Shown piece by piece: positions 1 to 7,690 of a stretch of DNA of 64,000 bases. Every line of letters starts with the position of its first letter. The first letter of the stretch is position 1. Origin of the DNA: Halomonas salipaludis (GTDB lineage: Bacteria > Pseudomonadota > Gammaproteobacteria > Pseudomonadales > Halomonadaceae); NCBI RefSeq assembly GCF_002286975.1, contig NZ_NSKB01000002.1:124001-188000 (forward strand), read 5' to 3'. The position numbers were made by a program, and so were the translations under genes. Under the pieces are notes generated by a model. It was not told the DNA's origin and did no database searches. It worked only from the letters and a program-made list of their open reading frames with translations.

Positions 1-467
1 GCTACCAGCACTGCCTGTAGTAGCGCCAGGACTAGGCTACGCCACAGCCTTCGGGGCTTATCCGACAGCACGGTTTCGAAGATGACGATCGATGCCCACA
101 CATACAGCCCCGTGGCGAGCCAGAATGGCAGCCAACCCAGCAGGACCAGGGTGTACATCAAGGCCAGCGCAATCATCGCCCATAGCCGGCGCGACTCTAC
201 GCTGGCGATCAGCATTCTCCACGAGGTGTGTTGCGATAGCTTGCCCAGCGCGCCCTGCTTCGCCGCACGCCAGCCGAGCAATGCGCCGCATAGTGCCAAC
301 AGCCCTCCCAACAGCAGCGGCACAACCCCTGGTGCCACCCACGGGTGCACACCACGGTTGGCAAAGCGGGGCATTTCCCAGGCTGCATAGGCCACCGCCA
401 ACCCCAGCAGTATGAAGACGCCGCCGGTAATCAGGTCGGCCCGGGCTGATTGCCTACCCTCTTCCAT
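1..467 (-). CDS. TctB-family small membrane subunit of a tripartite tricarboxylate transporter (3' end missing)
   Basis: The reading frame is open from an ATG at 467 to the window edge, so the C-terminus is missing. The translation begins MEEGRQSARADLITGGVFIL. It shows about four hydrophobic segments (roughly residues 12-32, 42-65, 95-127 and 138 onward), the size and layout of TctB, the small membrane subunit of TTT importers. The start is preceded by AGGAGAGG on the minus strand; an ATG one codon earlier, at 470, is equally possible. It lies 70 bp downstream of a TctC receptor gene on the same strand, which is the usual neighbour. The large TctA permease would be expected just beyond the left edge. 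The family call rests on context plus topology, because TctB sequences are poorly conserved. Confidence 0.8.
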   Translation of the reverse strand, partial: MEEGRQSARADLITGGVFILLGLAVAYAAWEMPRFANRGVHPWVAPGVVPLLLGGLLALCGALLGWRAAKQGALGKLSQHTSWRMLIASVESRRLWAMIALALMYTLVLLGWLPFWLATGLYVWASIVIFETVLSDKPRRLWRSLVLALLQAVLV

Positions 468-538
468 CATCCTCTCCTCGCAACGTTAGCGCCCCGGCCA
501 GCACCACTTGCGGTGGTACGGGCCAAGGCATAGAGGGA

Positions 539-1573
539 TCAGCGCTCCACTTCGGTGCGAGTATCGCAGTCGATACCAATCTCGATGGGATCGATTTCCG
601 CTTCACCACGCTCAACGTAAGCGCAGGCCTCCTGGATCGCGATCGGCATGGCACGCGCTCGTGCCTCTTCACCATAGGAGGGATCGAACACCGCCCCCTG
701 GCGATCGGCGTAGTCACGCAGTGCATCGGAGTTCATTACCTGCTCCTCCCAGATCCGATCCATGGTGGCCACGACGTCATCCGGAACGCCGCGCGGCAAG
801 AAGATGCCGAAGTAATCGGGGGCAATCGGCAAATCAGGCAACCATTCGGTCACTGGGGGAATGGGGTCGGCCCCCTCGATGGTCAGCGCGGTATCACTCA
901 ATACTGCCAAGGGCCGCAGTCGACCACCGCGGATCATCTCCGACTGTTCCACCGCCAACTGGGTGGTGACCATGGCCTCGCCGCGAGCGGCGGCCACTAC
1001 GGCCGGATTGCCGCCATCGTAGGTGATCATGCGGTACTCGAATTCACCTGCCTCGCTTAGACTGCCGATCGCAGTGCCACCCGACGAGGTCACGCCCGCG
1101 GTGGCCACGGTGATCTCACTGCCACGCTCCTGAAAGCCGCGCAGCAAGTCGCCGAAATCCTCGAACTCACTATCGGCAGGCACACTGACCACCGGCACAT
1201 TGGCCACCGACAGGTAGATATGCCAGTCATCGATATCGGTGCCTTCGATCAACCCCGTGACCGCATAATTGGCATTGTTGGCAATCGCATTGGCGGTCCA
1301 TGTGTATCCGTCGAGATCACCCTCCAGTACTTCTCGGGTACCGATCGCCCCAGACGCACCGGACTGATTGACAATCACGATATTCTGATCCAGTGCCTCG
1401 GCCAGAATCGGCGCCGTTGCGCGCGTCACCTGGTCCGTCGAGCCTCCAGCCCCCCAGGGCACGATAATGTTGATCGGCCGTTCCGGCTGCCACTCCTGGG
1501 CTACTGCCAAGCCTGAAACCAGGGAAGCGGCAAGCATCACACTGCTCGTCTTGATGTAGCGTTGGATTTGCAT
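539..1573 (-). CDS. TctC/Bug-family periplasmic substrate-binding protein
   Basis: This 344-residue protein has a cleavable signal peptide (about residues 1-25, ending SGLAVA). It is followed by the family opening PERPINIIVPWGAGGSTD, which in Bug receptors forms the first ligand-binding loop. Length is normal for the family. It would capture a small carboxylate or related solute in the periplasm and hand it to TctA/TctB. The ATG at 1573 is preceded by GGAGAC. It sits 39 bp downstream of an isomerase gene and just upstream of tctB, so it looks like the uptake arm of the catabolic operon. The ligand cannot be read from sequence. Bug proteins bind carboxylates in most known cases, so a sugar acid is plausible but unproven. 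Confidence 0.88.
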   Translation of the reverse strand: MQIQRYIKTSSVMLAASLVSGLAVAQEWQPERPINIIVPWGAGGSTDQVTRATAPILAEALDQNIVIVNQSGASGAIGTREVLEGDLDGYTWTANAIANNANYAVTGLIEGTDIDDWHIYLSVANVPVVSVPADSEFEDFGDLLRGFQERGSEITVATAGVTSSGGTAIGSLSEAGEFEYRMITYDGGNPAVVAAARGEAMVTTQLAVEQSEMIRGGRLRPLAVLSDTALTIEGADPIPPVTEWLPDLPIAPDYFGIFLPRGVPDDVVATMDRIWEEQVMNSDALRDYADRQGAVFDPSYGEEARARAMPIAIQEACAYVERGEAEIDPIEIGIDCDTRTEVER

Positions 1574-1612
1574 GGCTGTCTCCGTTGTTGTCGTTGTTTG
1601 ACGCCCTATCGC

Positions 1613-2452
1613 TCATACCACGCTTAGATAGCGCGCCTTGCACACCTCCAGCACCTCAGGTGCCGGCTTTTTCCACCAGTGGTGGGCGGAAAATATCTCT
1701 ACTTCGTGAAAACCGGCATAACCGGCGTACTCTACCCAGCCGCGAATGAGCGGGATATCGATGACACCGTCGCCCATCATGCCGCGATCGAGCAGCATGT
1801 CTTGCATCGGCACCAGCCAGTCGCAGATATGGAACGCTAGCAGCCGGGACTTGCCAGCACGTCGAATTTCAGCCTCCAGCATGGGATCCCACCACACGTG
1901 GAACACGTCCAGCGCAATTCCCACCCCCTGCCCCACGGCATCGCACAGGTCGTTGGCCTGGGCCATGCTATTGACGCAAGCGCGATCAGCCGCATACATC
2001 GGATGCAGCGGCTCGATGGCCAGCGGCATGCCGGCCTGGCGAGCATGCTCGACGATGGCGTGCAGGCCATCCAGCACCATCTGCCGGGCGCCGATGATGT
2101 CCCGCGAGCCTGGCGGCAAGCCCCCCACGACCAGTACCAAGCACTGCGCCTCGAGTGCGGCGGCATCATCGATCGCACGCCAGTTGTCTTCGATGGCGGC
2201 CTGGCGCTGCGCCGCCGTCGCCGCGGGAAACATGCCGCCACGGCAGAGCCCGGTCACGGTCATCCGATGCTCCCTCAGCAGGGCCGCCGCCTTGGCTACG
2301 CCGCATTCGGCGAGCTTGTCACGCCAGATCGAGATCCCCGGGATACCTAACTCGGCGTAGCCGCGGATCTCCTCCTCCAGCGTCCACTGCACTTTGGTGG
2401 TGGCGTCATTGATCGATAGACGCCGGAAATCGGTCAATGGACGTGCACTCAT
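1613..2452 (-). CDS. Sugar phosphate isomerase/epimerase-type TIM barrel (AP-endonuclease-2 fold)
   Basis: This 279-residue protein has the xylose-isomerase-like TIM-barrel pattern. Metal-binding candidates stand at the expected strand ends: Glu147 (LAIEPLHP), Asp182 (GIALDVFHVWW), His208 (LLAFHICDW) and Glu252 (HEVEIFS). Relatives isomerise or epimerise keto-sugars and their derivatives, or dehydrate inososes, usually with a divalent metal. The ATG overlaps the stop of the upstream DUF993 gene by 4 bp (ATGA), which implies translational coupling in the leftward operon. A second barrel of the same fold opens the operon at 6218-7042. The two are clearly different sequences and probably act at different steps. 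The exact reaction is unknown. Confidence 0.8.
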   Translation of the reverse strand: MSARPLTDFRRLSINDATTKVQWTLEEEIRGYAELGIPGISIWRDKLAECGVAKAAALLREHRMTVTGLCRGGMFPAATAAQRQAAIEDNWRAIDDAAALEAQCLVLVVGGLPPGSRDIIGARQMVLDGLHAIVEHARQAGMPLAIEPLHPMYAADRACVNSMAQANDLCDAVGQGVGIALDVFHVWWDPMLEAEIRRAGKSRLLAFHICDWLVPMQDMLLDRGMMGDGVIDIPLIRGWVEYAGYAGFHEVEIFSAHHWWKKPAPEVLEVCKARYLSVV

Positions 2453-3615
2453 TGCGCCACCCCCTTAGTCGCCATGACGTTTGCCATACGCTGTACGGCA
2501 AGCGACGGATCACGCAGCAGGCCGGCGCGATCGGCCAGACGGAACAGCTCCGCCAAGTGTAGGGTCGAGCGCGTACTCTCCTGGCCACCGACCATGGTGA
2601 AGTGGTCCTGATGCCCATTGAGGTAGGCCATGAACACCACCCCGGTCTTGTAGAAGCGGGTAGGCGAGGCAAAGATATGCCGCGACAGGGGCACGGTGGG
2701 GGCAAAAATGTGTTCGTAGGCCTCCATATCGCCCTCGTCCAGTGCCGCCAGGGCGGCGGCAGCGGCCGGCGCAATGGCGTCGAAGATGCCCAGCAGCGCA
2801 TGGCTATGCCCCTCGGCATCGCCAGCAATCAGACTCGGATAGTTGAAGTCATCGCCGCTGTACATCTTCACGCCGGGCGGCAGCTGTCGGCGCATGGCGA
2901 CTTCCTTGTCGGCGTCCAGCAGCGAGATCTTGATGCCGTCAACCTTGTCGGCGTGCTCGGCGATGACGCCGAGGCACACCTGCATGGCGGTGTCAGGATC
3001 GGCATGTCCCCAGTAGCCCGCCAATGCCGGATCGAACATCTCGCCCAGCCAGTGCAGGATCACCGGCTCGCGAGCCTGGGAAAGGATCCTGTCGTAAACC
3101 TTGACGTAGTCGTCCGGCGAGCTGGCCAACGCCGCCAGGGCACGGCTGGCCATCAGGATCAGACGCCCCCCGAGGCCCTCGATGGCTGCCATCTGCTCCT
3201 CATAGGCGCGGATCACATCCTCCAGGTCTCGACACACCTCAGGCGCGACATGGTCGGTGCCACAGCCGCAGGCAATCACGGCTCCCGGCACGTCCCGAGA
3301 AGCCTCCAGCGAACGGCGAATCAGCTCCAGGCTGGTCGGCCAGTCCAGTCCCATGCCCCGCTGGGCGGTATCCATCGCCTCGGCGACACCGAATCCCATC
3401 TCCCATAGATAGCGCCGATAATCGAGGGTACGCTCCCAATCCAGCGAGGTTTCAAGCCATGGGTCGGATGCCGCCAGCGGATTCGTCACCACGTGGGCGG
3501 CAGCATAGGCCACCCGCGTGGGTGCCTGGCGGCGTGTGGCGGAGAAGCGTAGCGGCTCGCCCGGGGTATAGTGCTCCAACTCGCCGTACCGGTTAGGCAG
3601 AATCAGTCGGCTCAT
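2449..3615 (-). CDS. DUF993 protein, dihydrodipicolinate synthase-like (predicted class I aldolase/lyase)
   Basis: The start is placed at ATG 3615 (MSRLILPNRYG), which follows GGAGG by about 7 bases and lies 1 bp after the stop of the dehydrogenase gene. This gives 388 residues; an upstream in-frame extension would lie inside the neighbour. The C-terminal half resembles the DHDPS/N-acetylneuraminate lyase barrel. In VDGIKISLLD, Lys229 fits the Schiff-base lysine position, followed by MYSGDDFNYPSLIAGDAEG, comparable to the SGDD segment of DHDPS. Family members are annotated DUF993. I know of no firmly established reaction. An aldol cleavage or dehydration of a keto-acid intermediate is the natural inference from fold and operon. 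Confidence 0.8.
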   Translation of the reverse strand: MSRLILPNRYGELEHYTPGEPLRFSATRRQAPTRVAYAAAHVVTNPLAASDPWLETSLDWERTLDYRRYLWEMGFGVAEAMDTAQRGMGLDWPTSLELIRRSLEASRDVPGAVIACGCGTDHVAPEVCRDLEDVIRAYEEQMAAIEGLGGRLILMASRALAALASSPDDYVKVYDRILSQAREPVILHWLGEMFDPALAGYWGHADPDTAMQVCLGVIAEHADKVDGIKISLLDADKEVAMRRQLPPGVKMYSGDDFNYPSLIAGDAEGHSHALLGIFDAIAPAAAAALAALDEGDMEAYEHIFAPTVPLSRHIFASPTRFYKTGVVFMAYLNGHQDHFTMVGGQESTRSTLHLAELFRLADRAGLLRDPSLAVQRMANVMATKGVAQ

Positions 3616-3616
3616 A

Positions 3617-4768
3617 TCAGGCCTCCAGCGCTGGAATGTCCAGCCAGCGCCGCTCGTCGGAGCTGCGCAGTGCCAGCTCGGCAAACTGCACCCCCTTGGC
3701 AGCCTCACGCAGCGTCCAGCGATAGGGCGCATCCTCCACCACGTGGCGAATGAACAGCTCCCACTGACGCTTGAAGGCGTTTTCCATCGGCTCGCGCTCG
3801 GGTACCGACTGCCAGTCGCTGAAGAAATCCAGGGTCTGCTGCTGGTCGGGGTTCCAAACCGGCTTGGGTGTCGCCGCGCGTGGCTGAATATGGCAGTCGG
3901 TCAGCCCAGCGACCGCCGAACCGTGGGTGCCATCGACATGAAACGTCACCAGGTCATCGCGGCGCACCCGGGTACTCCAGCTCGACGTGATCTGCACCAC
4001 TGCGCCATTGTCGAGTTCCACGGTGGCATAGCAGGCATCGTCCGCCGTCGCCGGGTAGGGCTTGCCCTGCTCGTCATGCCGCTCGGGAATATGCGTCTTG
4101 CCCAGGCACACCAGTGAAGTGGGTTGGCCGAACAGGTTGTCGATGACATAGCGCCAGTGGCACATCATGTCGAGGATCATGCCGCCGCCGTCCTCCTTGC
4201 GATAGTTCCAGGAGGGACGCTGAGCAGGCACCCAATCGCCCTCGAAGACCCAGTAGCCGAAGTCGATATTCACGCTGAGAATGCGCCCGAAGAAGTTGGC
4301 CTCGTTGAGCTGCTGGAGCTTCAATAGCCCGGGCAGCCACAGCTTGTCCTGCACCGCGCCATTCTTGACGCCGGCCTGCTCGGCACAGCGAGCGATATCG
4401 AGGGCGTCGGCCAGGTTCTCGGCTATCGGCTTCTCGCAGTAGACGTGCTTGCCAGCGGCAATGGCCTTGCGCAGCAGGTCGCAACGCAGCTGGGTGGATG
4501 CCGCGTCGAAGAAGATCCGGTCGTCGGCATTGGTCAGGGCGGCATCCAGGTCGGTGGTCCAGCGTTCCACGCCATGCGCCTCCGCCAGCCGGCGCAGCTT
4601 GTCGGCATTGCGCCCGACCAGGATTGGATCGGGCAGCACCCGCTCACCGCTGGCCAGTACCACACCGCCCTGATCTCGAATGGCCAGGATTGAGCGAATC
4701 AGGTGCTGATTCATGCCCATGCGGCCAGTCACCCCATTCATGATGATACCGAGTCGTTGAGTAGCCAT
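3617..4768 (-). CDS. Gfo/Idh/MocA-family NAD(P)-dependent oxidoreductase
   Basis: This 383-residue protein has an N-terminal Rossmann fold with the dinucleotide loop NGVTGRMG (residues 11-18). The family motif EKP (Cys111-Glu112-Lys113-Pro114) supplies the catalytic lysine, and [12 protein letters not shown] carries the Asp/His substrate-side residues. Such enzymes oxidise a hydroxyl of a sugar, inositol or sugar acid with NAD(P). The start at 4768 (MATQRLG) follows AAAGGAA at good spacing; the open frame extends further upstream but without a comparable site. It lies 55 bp downstream of the enolase-like gene and 1 bp upstream of DUF993. It is probably the redox step that generates a keto intermediate for the isomerases. 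Confidence 0.88.
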   Translation of the reverse strand: MATQRLGIIMNGVTGRMGMNQHLIRSILAIRDQGGVVLASGERVLPDPILVGRNADKLRRLAEAHGVERWTTDLDAALTNADDRIFFDAASTQLRCDLLRKAIAAGKHVYCEKPIAENLADALDIARCAEQAGVKNGAVQDKLWLPGLLKLQQLNEANFFGRILSVNIDFGYWVFEGDWVPAQRPSWNYRKEDGGGMILDMMCHWRYVIDNLFGQPTSLVCLGKTHIPERHDEQGKPYPATADDACYATVELDNGAVVQITSSWSTRVRRDDLVTFHVDGTHGSAVAGLTDCHIQPRAATPKPVWNPDQQQTLDFFSDWQSVPEREPMENAFKRQWELFIRHVVEDAPYRWTLREAAKGVQFAELALRSSDERRWLDIPALEA

Positions 4769-4823
4769 TGAGGTTCCTTTTATTGTCATGCCATTAGCTT
4801 GGCGCTCCACACCTTCGGTGTGG

Positions 4824-6221
4824 TCACGTGAGTGGCCGCATGGCGGCGGTATCTGGCACGGCACCGCTGGCAAAACCGAGGCCGGCCAAGGAGTCCAGGG
4901 CGATCTGCCCATCGTCGATGTGCACAAACAGGCCTTGCTTGTCACGCCGATAGAGGGTCGGATGAGCCGCCGCGAAGGCGTCCATCTCCGCCGTAGACGC
5001 ACCGGTCATCCCCCGGACATAGTGGTGACCATTGCGCTCCACGTGCTGTAAACCGAGTAGCGCCACCAGCGCCAGATCCTGCTGCACCGCCAGCCCCGCC
5101 TGAGTCGTCAGGTCCTCCGCCGACATGAAGTAATCGCCGCCTTGCCAATGGTCTAGCCGCGCGCGGTTGATGACAGCGCGATAGAGCCCCTTGCAGGCCT
5201 TGGAGGAGACACCGCGGTACCCGCACTCACGGGCCTGGAGAAAGCTGTCGAGATGGCTATCGCTCTCGTCGATCAGTAGCGGTACCCGGCGGCCCAGCTC
5301 TCCCAGCGGCGCCTGCAGCGCCCGGTCGCGGTGGATCGGCTGTTCGACAAATAGCAACGCGCGGCGTAGTCCCGCCAAACGCGGCTCGTCCTCCAGGCGG
5401 TCGAGCAGCTCGCCAAACGCCTCGGGACTGGCATACTGTTCGTTGCCATCCAGGGTCACCCGGTAGTCCGGCAGGTGCTCGAGCTGTGCGGTGATCGCCA
5501 TGAGTCGAGCCAGATCACCGGCGTGCTCGCCGCCCAGCTTGAGCTTGAAATAGCGCGGCCGATAGCGGGTGATCACCTCGCTGAGGCACTCTGGCAGGCC
5601 GTCATCCAGGCGCTGCTCGATATCGGCCGGAGTCAGCGGGTCGGCCAACCCCACGGTATGGCGCAGTGCGATTTGCTTGCGCGGTGCCAAGCTGGCCAGG
5701 AAAGCATCGATATCCACGCCGCGCAGATCCGCCGGCAGGTGGGCGGCTCCCAGACCCACCCGGTTATGGCGCATGGCGGCGTAGAACGAGCACTGCTCGA
5801 GATGACACAGGGCATCGAGTACCGCACACGCCATTAGTGCCGGACCGAAGCCCTGAACCAGGCCATTCTCATGCGGCAGGGCATCCTGCTGCTCGCGATC
5901 CAACCGCCACGCCAGGTCGGCGGCACAGGCGGCCTGGCCATGGGCCAGACTCAGCGTGACGGCGCTTTGCAGCGAACGGCGCAGCTGGTCAATATTGTCC
6001 TCCTGACTCAGTTCGGGCCGTTTGTCGAACCACTTCGGCACCATCAGTTCGGCAGCGTGCCCCCATGCCTCGCGACCACTGGCAGGGTCCTTGACGCATA
6101 CCCGCAGAAAGGCCTGAGGCGCCTCACGCAGGGTCACTACACCAAAGCGGAAGGGCTGGCGCAGGGTGACGTCACGCTCAAAGGCTTCGGCCTCGACGAT
6201 GCGCACGCGCGGTGTATTCAT
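4824..6221 (-). CDS. Enolase-superfamily enzyme (mandelate racemase/muconate lactonizing-like)
   Basis: This 465-residue protein starts at an ATG that overlaps the preceding epimerase stop (ATGA). The barrel motifs are in order: Lys226-x-Lys228 (FKLKLGG), Asp258-Gly-Asn260 (TLDGNEQ), Glu293 (FVEQP), Asp318-Glu319 (LIDESDS) and Lys341/Lys344 (SSKACKG). The acidic residues fit the Mg2+ site and the two lysine positions fit general acid/base groups, an arrangement more like the muconate lactonizing/epimerase subgroup than the His-Asp mandelate racemase subgroup. It is longer than typical members (about 370-400) because of N-terminal insertions. A proton-abstraction step on a carboxylate intermediate is expected. 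The product is not predictable from sequence alone. Confidence 0.8.
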   Translation of the reverse strand: MNTPRVRIVEAEAFERDVTLRQPFRFGVVTLREAPQAFLRVCVKDPASGREAWGHAAELMVPKWFDKRPELSQEDNIDQLRRSLQSAVTLSLAHGQAACAADLAWRLDREQQDALPHENGLVQGFGPALMACAVLDALCHLEQCSFYAAMRHNRVGLGAAHLPADLRGVDIDAFLASLAPRKQIALRHTVGLADPLTPADIEQRLDDGLPECLSEVITRYRPRYFKLKLGGEHAGDLARLMAITAQLEHLPDYRVTLDGNEQYASPEAFGELLDRLEDEPRLAGLRRALLFVEQPIHRDRALQAPLGELGRRVPLLIDESDSHLDSFLQARECGYRGVSSKACKGLYRAVINRARLDHWQGGDYFMSAEDLTTQAGLAVQQDLALVALLGLQHVERNGHHYVRGMTGASTAEMDAFAAAHPTLYRRDKQGLFVHIDDGQIALDSLAGLGFASGAVPDTAAMRPLT

Positions 6222-7042
6222 GTCAGCGCCTCCTCGATGCCGCGCAGATAGCCGATGCCGCGCGCCGCGGTGGCCAGCCCATCGGGCTCGTAGATGAAGG
6301 GTTCGACGGCAACCGGACGATCCCATCCATGGCGCCGTAATGCATCGAGTATCGGCGCGAAGCGATCCTCGCCCTGCCCCGGTGCACGGCGGTTGCGATC
6401 GTTCAGTTGGAGATGCGCGATCAGTCCGGAAGGCAACCACTCATCGAGCAGTGCCACCACGGAGTGCCGCTCGCCATTGGCTGCCGCCGAGGTATCCAGC
6501 ATGGTTTTGAGGCCTGGCGAGTTCACCTCCCGCACCAAGGCAGCGGCCTCGTCCAGGGTGGTGATGAAATTGGTCTCGGCGGCGGCTAGCGGCTCCACGC
6601 AGTAGGTCACGCCGGCGTCGGCAGCCACGTCACCGGCCAGTGAAAAGTACGCTAGAGCCCGCTCGCGATCGCCCATTGCATCAGCGCCGAGCATGCGTTG
6701 GCGCGGCGAGCCGTGGACCAGCACGTCGCCGCCCAGCTCGACGCTCATCTCCACCAGCCGGCGCATGGCATCCAGGGTGCGTCGCCGCACGGCGGGGTCG
6801 GCAGCGACGATGGAGAGCCCCGCTGGCGCCACCAGTAGCCAGTGCAAGCCGCTGATCATTACCCCTGCATCGCTGGCCATGCGCCGATACGCTTGCAGCG
6901 CCACGTTGCCAAGCGTCGTTGGATCAGCGGCCAACGTATAGGGAGCGACCTCAAGGCCGTCGTAGCCAAGAGCCGCGGCAAACTGACACTGCTCGGCAAA
7001 GCTGAGAGGCATCAACACTTCGTTGCACAGCACGATTTCCAT
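6218..7042 (-). CDS. Sugar phosphate isomerase/epimerase-type TIM barrel (ketose 3-epimerase-like)
   Basis: This 274-residue TIM barrel carries candidate metal ligands Glu150 (YCVEPLAA), Asp183 (KTMLDTSA), His210 (AHLQLND) and Glu247 (VAVEPF), the pattern of D-tagatose/psicose 3-epimerase and hydroxypyruvate isomerase relatives. It is the first gene of the leftward operon. I chose ATG 7042 (MEIVLCNE). A TTG at 7054 is in frame but would start within the operator spacer, and neither has a strong ribosome-binding site. The next gene starts inside its stop codon. Expected role: interconversion of a keto-sugar or keto-sugar-acid. The substrate is unknown. Confidence 0.8.
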   Translation of the reverse strand: MEIVLCNEVLMPLSFAEQCQFAAALGYDGLEVAPYTLAADPTTLGNVALQAYRRMASDAGVMISGLHWLLVAPAGLSIVAADPAVRRRTLDAMRRLVEMSVELGGDVLVHGSPRQRMLGADAMGDRERALAYFSLAGDVAADAGVTYCVEPLAAAETNFITTLDEAAALVREVNSPGLKTMLDTSAAANGERHSVVALLDEWLPSGLIAHLQLNDRNRRAPGQGEDRFAPILDALRRHGWDRPVAVEPFIYEPDGLATAARGIGYLRGIEEALT

Positions 7043-7056
7043 CGTCACGACCAATT

Positions 7057-7075
7057 ATAACTATTTAGTTACTTG
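7057..7075. promoter_or_regulatory. Palindromic operator, proximal copy
   Basis: The sequence ATAACTATTTAGTTACTTG contains the perfect inverted repeat TAACTA-TT-TAGTTA (7058-7071). It overlaps the predicted transcription start of the catabolic operon, a position suited to repression. A near copy lies at 7305-7323. The cognate regulator is not in the window. Confidence 0.55.
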
Positions 7076-7104
7076 AACGTAGACACAGGCCGATAACGCG
7101 TCAA
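7076..7104 (-). promoter_or_regulatory. Probable sigma-70 promoter of the catabolic operon
   Basis: On the minus strand, TTGACG (7104-7099) and TACGTT (7081-7076) are separated by exactly 17 bp. The predicted transcription start falls at the palindrome at 7057-7075, about 30 bp before the first gene. The -35 is 5/6 and the -10 only 3/6 to consensus. The call depends on spacing and on the adjoining operator. Confidence 0.5.
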
Positions 7105-7304
7105 TTTGAACTTTGGTCGCAACCGGATGGGCATTTCCATACGGCATTAGGAAAAGCAGCAAGGAACGTCGCTTCGCCAAGGAAGCAACAAAAGTAGGGA
7201 TAACAGCAAAAAATGCGGACAAAAGGAGGGGAATAGCAACTACTCAGCGATGGCGAGAGCCACAGCATGCCCACGATCGTGACAGAAGCCATGGCTGGAA
7301 AATA

Positions 7305-7323
7305 ATAACCACATAGTTACTTG
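7305..7323. promoter_or_regulatory. Operator-like element, distal copy
   Basis: ATAACCACATAGTTACTTG matches the proximal operator at 16 of 19 positions, in the same orientation, 248 bp away. The left half-site is degenerate. It sits about 20 bp downstream of the glutaredoxin-like gene. An auxiliary site allowing repressor looping is one explanation. Confidence 0.45.
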
Positions 7324-7342
7324 TGACAATAAATGGAATAAG

Positions 7343-7690
7343 TCAGCCCAGATAGCGCCGCCCCTCGCGCATCACGGCACCCTTGACCTCAGCGGCCGGC
7401 GGCTCGCCGTCAAGGCGCCGCTGCAGGGCCTCCCAGGCGGCGGCGTCCAGCCAGCCGCGCGCCTCCAGCCAGGCCGCCAGCCGCGCCGGGTCGAAGCCGC
7501 GGTCGAGCTCCTCGCCCTGCTCATCGGCGAGCACCGGAATCCGCACGCCGTAGCGCGCCATCAAGGCGTCGTCCTCGCTGATTTCGATATGCTCCAACGT
7601 CACCGCCTCGCTACTCAGCTCGCTGAGTAGCGCCTCGAGCTGGCTGCACAGGTGGCAGCCCAGGGTGGTGTAGAGTCGCAGCCGGATCAT
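7343..7690 (-). CDS. Glutaredoxin-like family protein (DUF836 type)
   Basis: This 115-residue thioredoxin-fold protein begins MIRLRLYTTLGCHLC. Cys12-His-Leu-Cys15 forms the redox motif at the end of the first strand. The cis-Pro region is VRIPVLAD (around residues 49-56), and the C-terminal helix is longer than in classical glutaredoxins. The ATG overlaps the rlmKL stop by 4 bp, so it is translated as the second gene of an rlmKL transcript. From memory, glutaredoxin-like genes of this type often follow rlmKL-type genes. Physiological partner unknown; a thiol-disulfide role in the cytoplasm is inferred. Confidence 0.8.
   Translation of the reverse strand: MIRLRLYTTLGCHLCSQLEALLSELSSEAVTLEHIEISEDDALMARYGVRIPVLADEQGEELDRGFDPARLAAWLEARGWLDAAAWEALQRRLDGEPPAAEVKGAVMREGRRYLG

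Larger units (their letters stand above)
7043..7342. other. AT-richer intergenic region with operator pair
   Basis: This 300-bp gap between the catabolic operon and the glutaredoxin-like gene is noticeably less GC-rich than its surroundings. Besides the promoter and two operator copies I see no convincing gene. Short open frames on both strands (about 63-67 codons) lack ribosome-binding sites and recognisable proteins. Confidence 0.6.

Noticed and set aside
7101-7316. Short open frames of 63 and 67 codons in the operator region
   Set aside because: No ribosome-binding site, no family resemblance, and composition unlike neighbouring genes.
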